Part shown: one piece after another, positions 32,329 through 37,118 of the stretch | Numbering within the stretch: the first letter of the stretch is position 1 | How the letters are laid out: the number at the start of each line of letters is the position of its first letter | Assembly (NCBI GenBank): GCA_020721655.1 | Contig: DYMG01000008.1 | Location: 14,685 to 51,802, forward strand | Source of the DNA: Paludibacter propionicigenes | GTDB lineage: Bacteria; Bacteroidota; Bacteroidia; Bacteroidales; JAFGXI01 | Direction: 5' to 3' | Length of the DNA: 37,118 nucleotides | Made by a program: the position numbers and the translations under genes | The notes under the pieces: generated by a model | Databases searched by the model: none | What the model was told of the DNA's origin: nothing | Seen by the model: the letters and a program-made list of their open reading frames with translations, nothing else

Positions 32329-33099
32329 TTATTTTTTAAACTTGTTAATTATCCACAAAAGTAACGAAATTACTATATATAAAATAATTATTATTGGAAC
32401 ACTTTTAAAACCAACAATAATTAATAAAATTGCTGAAATTATTATAAAAGAAAATTGAATTAAGTTGTTTTTTACAGAAAAATTTTTAAATTTTAAAGCA
32501 AACATTGGTAATTCTGAAACTAATAAAAAAGAAAATAATATTATTCCTAATGAAATTAAGTATGGTATATTTTCGTAATTGCCAACAAAAGTATTTAAAA
32601 ACATAGGGTGTTTTAACATAATTATTGGAAAAGATGCCCAAAAAATTGCATTTGCTGGTGTTGGTAATCCTAAAAAACTTGATGTTTGACGAGTATCTAC
32701 ATTAAATTTAGCTAATCGTAATCCGGAAAAAACTGGAATTAACAACGGAACACTTAAAAATAATAAGGTGCTTGTTTGTGGCAATGGGTCTAAATCTGAA
32801 ATATCTGTTGAAATAAAAAAAGTAGCTTTTAGTATATTAAACATAATTACCGCCGGTGCTAAACCAAAACTAATTAAATCTGCTAAAGAATCTAATTCTT
32901 TACCCATTTCTGAATACGCTTTTAATGCTCGAGCTAAAAACCCATCGAGAAAATCGAAAATAGCGGCTAAAAATACTAAATACGCTGCTAAAATTGGAAA
33001 CCCCTCAAAAGATAAAAACACTGATAATGAACCAGATAACAAATTTAATGATGTTATAAAATTTGGTATGTGCTTTATTGGCGAAATTATTTTATTCAT
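32329..33099 (-). CDS. pssA: CDP-diacylglycerol--serine O-phosphatidyltransferase
   Basis: The enzyme makes phosphatidylserine, the precursor of phosphatidylethanolamine, at the inner membrane. The 256-residue protein has about eight hydrophobic segments and the CDP-alcohol phosphotransferase signature D(x2)DG(x2)AR(x8)G(x3)D(x3)D, seen as DFLDGFLAR...GKELDSLAD near residue 48. The N-terminal IKHIPNFITSLNLLSG is typical of the type-II PssA of Gram-positives and Bacteroidota. No clear consensus promoter is seen upstream; TACTTTTA on the minus strand near 33120 is a near match. Confidence 0.92.
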   Translation of the reverse strand: MNKIISPIKHIPNFITSLNLLSGSLSVFLSFEGFPILAAYLVFLAAIFDFLDGFLARALKAYSEMGKELDSLADLISFGLAPAVIMFNILKATFFISTDISDLDPLPQTSTLLFLSVPLLIPVFSGLRLAKFNVDTRQTSSFLGLPTPANAIFWASFPIIMLKHPMFLNTFVGNYENIPYLISLGIILFSFLLVSELPMFALKFKNFSVKNNLIQFSFIIISAILLIIVGFKSVPIIIILYIVISLLLWIINKFKK

Positions 33100-33222
33100 T
33101 GCATTACAATATATTTTATAAAAGTAAGTTAAATATTTTGAAACAAAAAACGTTAATATTTTGTGAATTTATTATGGGATATTAAATATAATAAATTTTA
33201 GTTATTTTAGCACTGTTTTTAT

Positions 33223-34314
33223 ATGATGAAATTTAATATTTATATATCGTTATTTTTAATGCTTTTTGCAAGTTCTGTAATTGCTCAAGCACCAAAATAT
33301 AGCAACGAATTCCTATCGTTAGGTATTGCGGCAAGGGGTTTAGCTATGAGTAATTCGGTGGTGGCATCAACAAACGATGTAACATCGGGCTATTGGAATA
33401 CTCCCGGTATTTTAGAAATTGAAGAAGATTTGCAAATTGGACTAATGCACTCGGAATATTTTGCCGGAATTGCAAAATACGATTATATAGGCTTAGCAAA
33501 AAAACTTAACGATAACAGTGCAATTGGAATTTCTTTAATTCGTTTTGGGGTAGATGATATTCCAAATACATTAGATATGATTGATAAAGATGGTAACATT
33601 CTTTTAGAAAAAATTACAAGTTTTTCGGTTGTTGATTATGCATTTTTACTGTCGTATGCTCAAAAAACTAAAATTGAAGGTTTAAATGTTGGTGGAAACG
33701 CAAAAATTATTCGTAGAATTGTTGGCGAATTTGCTTCGTCTTGGGGTTTTGGCTTAGATGTAGGTGCTAAATACATTAAAAATAATTGGATTTTTGGGGC
33801 AAATTTTAGAGATGTAACCTCTACTTTTAATGCGTGGACTTTTAACACTTCGGCTTTTGAAGATGTTTTTATTGCTACTGGAAACGAAATTCCTCAAAAT
33901 TCGTTAGAAATAACAACACCAAAAATACTTTTAGGTGCTGCACGCAAATTTAACGTTTATAAAAAAATAAAAGCCCTTGTTGAAATAGATGCCGATATAA
34001 CTACCGATGGAAAAAGAAATGTTATGCTAAAATCAGATTTATTATCGTTCGACCCTCATTTAGGTGCCGAATTTTATTATAATGATTTAATATTTTTTAG
34101 ATTAGGTGTAGGAAATTTTCAGAAAATTCCTAATATTGATGGCTCTAAAAATTTTACATTTCAACCAAATATGGGATTAGGTATTAAATTTAAGCATTTT
34201 GCTGTAGATTACGCATTTACCGATATTGGAGACCAGTCTATAGCTCTTTATTCTCACGTTTTTTCTATTAGATACGGAATAAACAAAAAAGCTGAAGCAA
34301 AAAGTTTACAATAA
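33223..34314 (+). CDS. PorV/PorQ-family outer-membrane protein
   Basis: The 363-residue protein has a signal peptide (MLFASSVIAQ, cleavage after Ala-Gln) and a beta-rich body. It opens with the PorV/PorQ signature EFLSLGIAARGLAMSNSVVA, then TSGYWNTPGI. Paralogues include PorV, the T9SS outer-membrane shuttle protein. With an isolated location and no por neighbours, the exact paralogue cannot be named. Two adjacent ATGs exist (33223 and 33226) and cannot be told apart. It is divergent from pssA across a 123-base gap. Confidence 0.85.
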   Translation: MMKFNIYISLFLMLFASSVIAQAPKYSNEFLSLGIAARGLAMSNSVVASTNDVTSGYWNTPGILEIEEDLQIGLMHSEYFAGIAKYDYIGLAKKLNDNSAIGISLIRFGVDDIPNTLDMIDKDGNILLEKITSFSVVDYAFLLSYAQKTKIEGLNVGGNAKIIRRIVGEFASSWGFGLDVGAKYIKNNWIFGANFRDVTSTFNAWTFNTSAFEDVFIATGNEIPQNSLEITTPKILLGAARKFNVYKKIKALVEIDADITTDGKRNVMLKSDLLSFDPHLGAEFYYNDLIFFRLGVGNFQKIPNIDGSKNFTFQPNMGLGIKFKHFAVDYAFTDIGDQSIALYSHVFSIRYGINKKAEAKSLQ

Positions 34315-34420
34315 ACCGGAATTAAGCAAAAAGTTTTATGAATCCAGTATAAAAAGCCTATTTTATTAGTTAAATAATCTATACACTTGATTATCAGTAT
34401 TTTTAAAAATATTTATTATC

Positions 34421-34483
34421 AACAATTTAACTTTATAAACTTTCAACTTTACAACTCTATAACTTTACAACTTTACAACTTTT
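34421..34483. repeat. Degenerate tandem repeat of aactttacaac type
   Basis: The stretch repeats units close to aactttacaac and aactttataaac several times with small changes. It fills the gap between the convergent PorV-family and hypothetical genes. It may be slippage-prone; I see no hairpin in it. Confidence 0.6.
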
Positions 34484-34497
34484 CAGACTAACCTCTT

Positions 34498-35412
34498 TTA
34501 TTTTTCATTATGTAATTTGTAAAGCTCTTTTTCTGTTGCCTTTTTTTGCGGAAGTTCTTTGTCTGGCTTTTCGTTTTGGGCATTAAACTCCTCAATAATA
34601 CGCCATTTGCCGGCATAAAACTCAAAAGCATCATACGAACCATCGGTTACATAAAATTCAAAATGGTCTTTCATTATTTTAGGGTCTGGACGTAAATGGT
34701 CGAAGACAATTTTTTTATATCGTTTGTCGTAATTTAGCGACATTACAATGTCCCCTTTATATTCAAAAATTACTCGTTTTGGCGATTTTTTATCACACTT
34801 AAAAATATTTTTCCCAAATTTAGGAATGCCTGAATTTGTAAAATAAAGCACTTCTATAATTTTTTTTTGCGATAAAAAATTATTACCGTCCCACCCCAAA
34901 ATAGTGTAATATTTATTGCCCATATCTGAAACTTGAACAATATCGTAATAAAGAGCTCCGTACCAATGGTTGTGATACAAACTTAAATCTTCCGGTTTGT
35001 TTACCATTTGTGCCGACTCATCGGTAAGTTTCCAAGTATCTATACGTTTTTTGCTTTTATTTATGTGCTGTATAAATCCAAAATATTTGTATTCTCCGTT
35101 GCTATATTTTAGGTTCCAAGTTATAATTCTAAGGTTTTGATTGTCGGAAAAAATATTCCCAATTTTTTTAATTTTGCTAAAACTGTAATTAAACGAGTTT
35201 TCTTGATTAAGGGCTTCACTAAAATAGGTTTCTATAATTTTGTTCAATGTGTCTTTTTCGGCATCGGTTTTTGTGTATTTTACACCATTGTTTTCAAATA
35301 ATGTATTAAACATTGATGTTAAACTATCTTCGTATTCGGTAAAATTATTGCGTTCTTGAGAAAGTAAAATTAGAGGTAAAAAAAATAGAACAAGAAAATA
35401 TTTAAACTTCAT
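34498..35412 (-). CDS. Secreted hypothetical protein
   Basis: I do not recognise a named family. From the ATG at 35412 the product is 304 residues with a clear signal peptide (MKFKYFLVLFFLPLILLSQ). A mixed alpha/beta body rich in Tyr, Trp and Lys follows (ITWNLKYSNGEYKYFGFIQH, NHWYGALYYDIVQV), ending in a charged tail. No catalytic motif is obvious. The frame is open to an ATG at 35490, but the extra 26 residues cover the -7 element TATTTTTG and precede the signal peptide, so the shorter start is used. It probably works in the periplasm or at the surface; T9SS tail is absent. Confidence 0.8.
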   Translation of the reverse strand: MKFKYFLVLFFLPLILLSQERNNFTEYEDSLTSMFNTLFENNGVKYTKTDAEKDTLNKIIETYFSEALNQENSFNYSFSKIKKIGNIFSDNQNLRIITWNLKYSNGEYKYFGFIQHINKSKKRIDTWKLTDESAQMVNKPEDLSLYHNHWYGALYYDIVQVSDMGNKYYTILGWDGNNFLSQKKIIEVLYFTNSGIPKFGKNIFKCDKKSPKRVIFEYKGDIVMSLNYDKRYKKIVFDHLRPDPKIMKDHFEFYVTDGSYDAFEFYAGKWRIIEEFNAQNEKPDKELPQKKATEKELYKLHNEK

Positions 35413-35441
35413 ACTGTTTTTTTGAATGTTTTTCAATAACG

Positions 35442-35449
35442 CAAAAATA
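35442..35449 (-). promoter_or_regulatory. -7 element before the secreted hypothetical gene
   Basis: The minus strand reads TATTTTTG, an exact TAnnTTTG match, 29 bases ahead of the chosen ATG at 35412. It lies between the upstream terminator and the start, as expected for an independent promoter. No TTTG is seen at -33. Confidence 0.5.
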
Positions 35450-35473
35450 TAAATTTTATTTCTGGTTTTGGCA

Positions 35474-35504
35474 CAAAAAAAAGGCATCAAAAATATGATG
35501 CCTT
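35474..35504 (-). terminator. Terminator of the T9SS-sorted PKD protein gene
   Basis: The arms aaggcatca (35481-35489) and tgatgcctt (35496-35504) pair over 9 bp around a 6-base loop. On the minus strand the stem is followed by a run of T (plus-strand A run at 35475-35482). It lies 21 bases after the stop codon. Confidence 0.85.
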
Positions 35505-35525
35505 CATTTCAATTCAAATTAATAT

Positions 35526-36872
35526 CTACTTTACAAATTTTATTGTTTCAATATTTTTGTTTGATATAACTCTCACAAAATAAATACCGTTTGCTAAATT
35601 ACTTACATTCATTACAGATGAGTTTTCACCTTTATAAGAATTTAGTTTGTTGTGGCTTACAATTTTGCCTGAATAATCAATTATTTCTAATTGCACTTGC
35701 GATGATTGCTCTAATTTATATTCAATTGTTAAATAATCTTTTACTGGGTTTGGATACAAATTAAGTCCAAAATTAGTTTTGTTTAAATCATTAACCGATA
35801 ATATTATATTTTCATCAATTAAAATTATTTCGCCCCAAGTTTGCGATGATTTGGCTGTGCAATTTACTGTTGTTTCTATTAAATAATAACCATATTGACC
35901 GTCGAATGTATATGTTTCGGTAACAGTAGCTGTTTCTTGATTTGTTCCAACATAAATCCATACTATTTCAAGTGTTAATGAATCGATGAGTGTTGTTGAT
36001 TGAATATAAGCGTTTTGTACTTGAAAGTTGAAGCAAGTGTCAACGTTATTAGATAATGTATCTGAAATAATGTAATTAGAAGTGTCTGTTAACACATTAC
36101 CAGAAAGTGTTAATTGGCAACCATTAGAATCAACTATATTTAATATGTAAGAGCCTTCGCATAAACCCATTAAATTTTGTGTTGTAGCTCCATTTCCCCA
36201 ATAATATGTGTAAGGAGGTGTACCGCCATAAATGTTTGGAAATAGTTCTCCATCGCAAACATTAGGGTCTGATAGCTGATAATTTGGAATATATCCAGAA
36301 AAACTTGAGCAAGAATTTGTGATGGTTGTGTCAGAAAATACAAGACCAGAAAGTGTTAGCTGGCAATGATTAACATCAACTATATTTAATATGTAAGAGC
36401 CTTCGCATAAACCCATTAAATTTTGTGTTGTAGCTCCATTTCCCCAATAATATGTGTAAGGAGGTGTACCGCCATAAATGTTTGGAAATAGTTCTCCATC
36501 GCAAACATTAGGGTCTGATAGCTGATAATCTGAAATATATCCCGAAAAACTTGAGCAAGGATTTGTGTTTGTTGGAAAATCTATCGTATCGCAAAATGTT
36601 GATGTACATTGAGATGCAAACATAGCTGTTAAACATACCACATACGAATGTGTTGTGTCTTGGTAATAGTGCATTGGGTTTTGCGTTGTAGAACTTGTTC
36701 CATCTCCAAAGTCCCAATACCAACTTGTTGGTGCGTTGTTAAGGTTATCTGACGACATATCAGTAAAAAAAACCTCTGAGCCACTTAGTGTGTCAGAGAA
36801 ATAAGCATTGCAATTTTGTCCAAACGATGTTAGTGCAAAAATTGCTACTAATAATGTAAAAAGTTTTTTCAT
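35526..36872 (-). CDS. T9SS-sorted surface protein with PKD and SprB-like repeats
   Basis: The 448-residue protein has a signal peptide (MKKLFTLLVAIFALTSFGQ) and a PKD domain at about residues 22-95 with the WDFGDG signature. Two 82-residue SprB-like repeats follow (CDGELFPNIYGGTPPYTYYW each time, about residues 100-180 and 182-262), then a Cys-containing beta region. The C-terminal domain is type A T9SS sorting, with the N-terminal NLYPNPVKDYLTIEY and the terminal NGIYFVRVISN motifs. It is therefore secreted and surface-attached by type IX secretion. PKD and SprB repeats suggest adhesion or matrix binding. Two stretches of 155 bases inside the repeats are identical. Confidence 0.92.
   Translation of the reverse strand: MKKLFTLLVAIFALTSFGQNCNAYFSDTLSGSEVFFTDMSSDNLNNAPTSWYWDFGDGTSSTTQNPMHYYQDTTHSYVVCLTAMFASQCTSTFCDTIDFPTNTNPCSSFSGYISDYQLSDPNVCDGELFPNIYGGTPPYTYYWGNGATTQNLMGLCEGSYILNIVDVNHCQLTLSGLVFSDTTITNSCSSFSGYIPNYQLSDPNVCDGELFPNIYGGTPPYTYYWGNGATTQNLMGLCEGSYILNIVDSNGCQLTLSGNVLTDTSNYIISDTLSNNVDTCFNFQVQNAYIQSTTLIDSLTLEIVWIYVGTNQETATVTETYTFDGQYGYYLIETTVNCTAKSSQTWGEIILIDENIILSVNDLNKTNFGLNLYPNPVKDYLTIEYKLEQSSQVQLEIIDYSGKIVSHNKLNSYKGENSSVMNVSNLANGIYFVRVISNKNIETIKFVK
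36129..36283 (-). repeat. Second copy of an identical 155-bp internal repeat
   Basis: This copy is base-for-base identical to 36375-36529, with an offset of 246 bases (82 codons). It lies inside the T9SS-sorted protein gene and keeps the frame. Flanking bases are similar but not identical, which fits a recent tandem duplication or gene conversion. Confidence 0.9.
36375..36529 (-). repeat. First copy of an identical 155-bp internal repeat
   Basis: This pairs with 36129-36283 and encodes the first SprB-like repeat core, about residues 115-166. Identity at synonymous positions shows that the duplication is recent or kept uniform by recombination. Confidence 0.9.
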
Positions 36873-37118
36873 TTTATAATATTTTTTTAAGTTATGATCA
36901 TAAGACTATTTTGCTTGTAATAAGGTTGCTTACAAATTAATTTGTTTTAGGTATAATACCATAAGACATATATTAAAAGCAACGAATTTATGAATTTATA
37001 ATAAAAGACCTTTGCACGGCAACTTACTTAAAAAAAGTCTGAAAAACTGGTATACTTTTATTGAATAGTAACAAAAATAAAATAGCCTTTTTATATTGCA
37101 CGCATATCTAATTCAAAT
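36873..37118. other. AT-rich non-coding end of window
   Basis: No reading frame of note is seen on either strand. It holds two copies of cataagac (36899 and 36960), a small palindrome ggtataatacc, and presumably the promoter of the T9SS-sorted protein gene, although no exact TAnnTTTG was found. Confidence 0.5.

Noticed and set aside
34421-34483. CRISPR array
   Set aside because: The units are short, contiguous and degenerate with no spacers, and no cas gene is present.
35413-35490. N-terminal extension of the secreted hypothetical protein
   Set aside because: It would bury the signal peptide and covers a -7 element.

Overview
The window is about 37 kb of AT-rich chromosome from a Bacteroidota (Bacteroidetes) bacterium. 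Four things support this. The division and cell-wall (dcw) cluster has the gene content usual for that phylum. Many promoters fit the Bacteroidota form TTTG-N19/21-TAnnTTTG. A type IX secretion (T9SS) sorting domain and a PorV/PorQ-family outer-membrane protein are present. FeoA is fused to FeoB. MurE carries the DNPR motif of meso-diaminopimelate ligases. Cytochrome bd plus several 4Fe-4S proteins suggests an anaerobe or microaerophile that meets some oxygen.

Region 1 (1-13813, minus strand) is one tightly packed dcw operon, read mraZ-rsmH-ftsL-ftsI-murE-mraY-murD-ftsW-murG-murC-ftsQ-ftsA. ftsA runs off the left edge. Upstream of mraZ, four GTG-type boxes repeat every 10 bp across the -7 element, which looks like an MraZ autoregulatory operator.

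Region 2 (13814-18020) holds tRNA-Leu(GAG) between two ~107-bp direct repeats. It also holds an HAD phosphatase, a secreted S9B dipeptidyl peptidase and a beta carbonic anhydrase, all three on the minus strand.

Region 3 (18060-26345, plus strand) is the most interesting part. A DUF5320-like protein and a Gly-rich zinc-ribbon protein are followed by a hairpin, then two MinD/Mrp-type ATPases that each carry a two-cluster ferredoxin insert. An old-yellow-enzyme-type flavin/Fe-S oxidoreductase and a NifX/orange-protein-family protein come next. A second promoter then drives a DUF134 regulator, DUF4492, cydA, cydB and an unlisted 35-residue membrane peptide that looks like a CydX-type subunit. The set resembles the ORP/MinD cluster of anaerobes such as Desulfovibrio, here placed directly against a cytochrome bd operon.

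Region 4 (26346-27971) is a decayed, accessory patch. It has a twice-frameshifted secreted-protein pseudogene and a zinc-ribbon methyltransferase gene enclosed by 36-bp inverted repeats with internal hairpins, which looks like a transposase-free cassette.

Region 5 (28001-33099, minus strand) has a FeoAB fusion with its Cys-rich partner peptide, then pssA-purS-hypothetical-murI. Region 6 (33223-37118) has the PorV-family protein, a secreted hypothetical protein and a T9SS-sorted PKD protein with a very recent internal duplication. No CRISPR array, rRNA, transposase or phage gene was seen.
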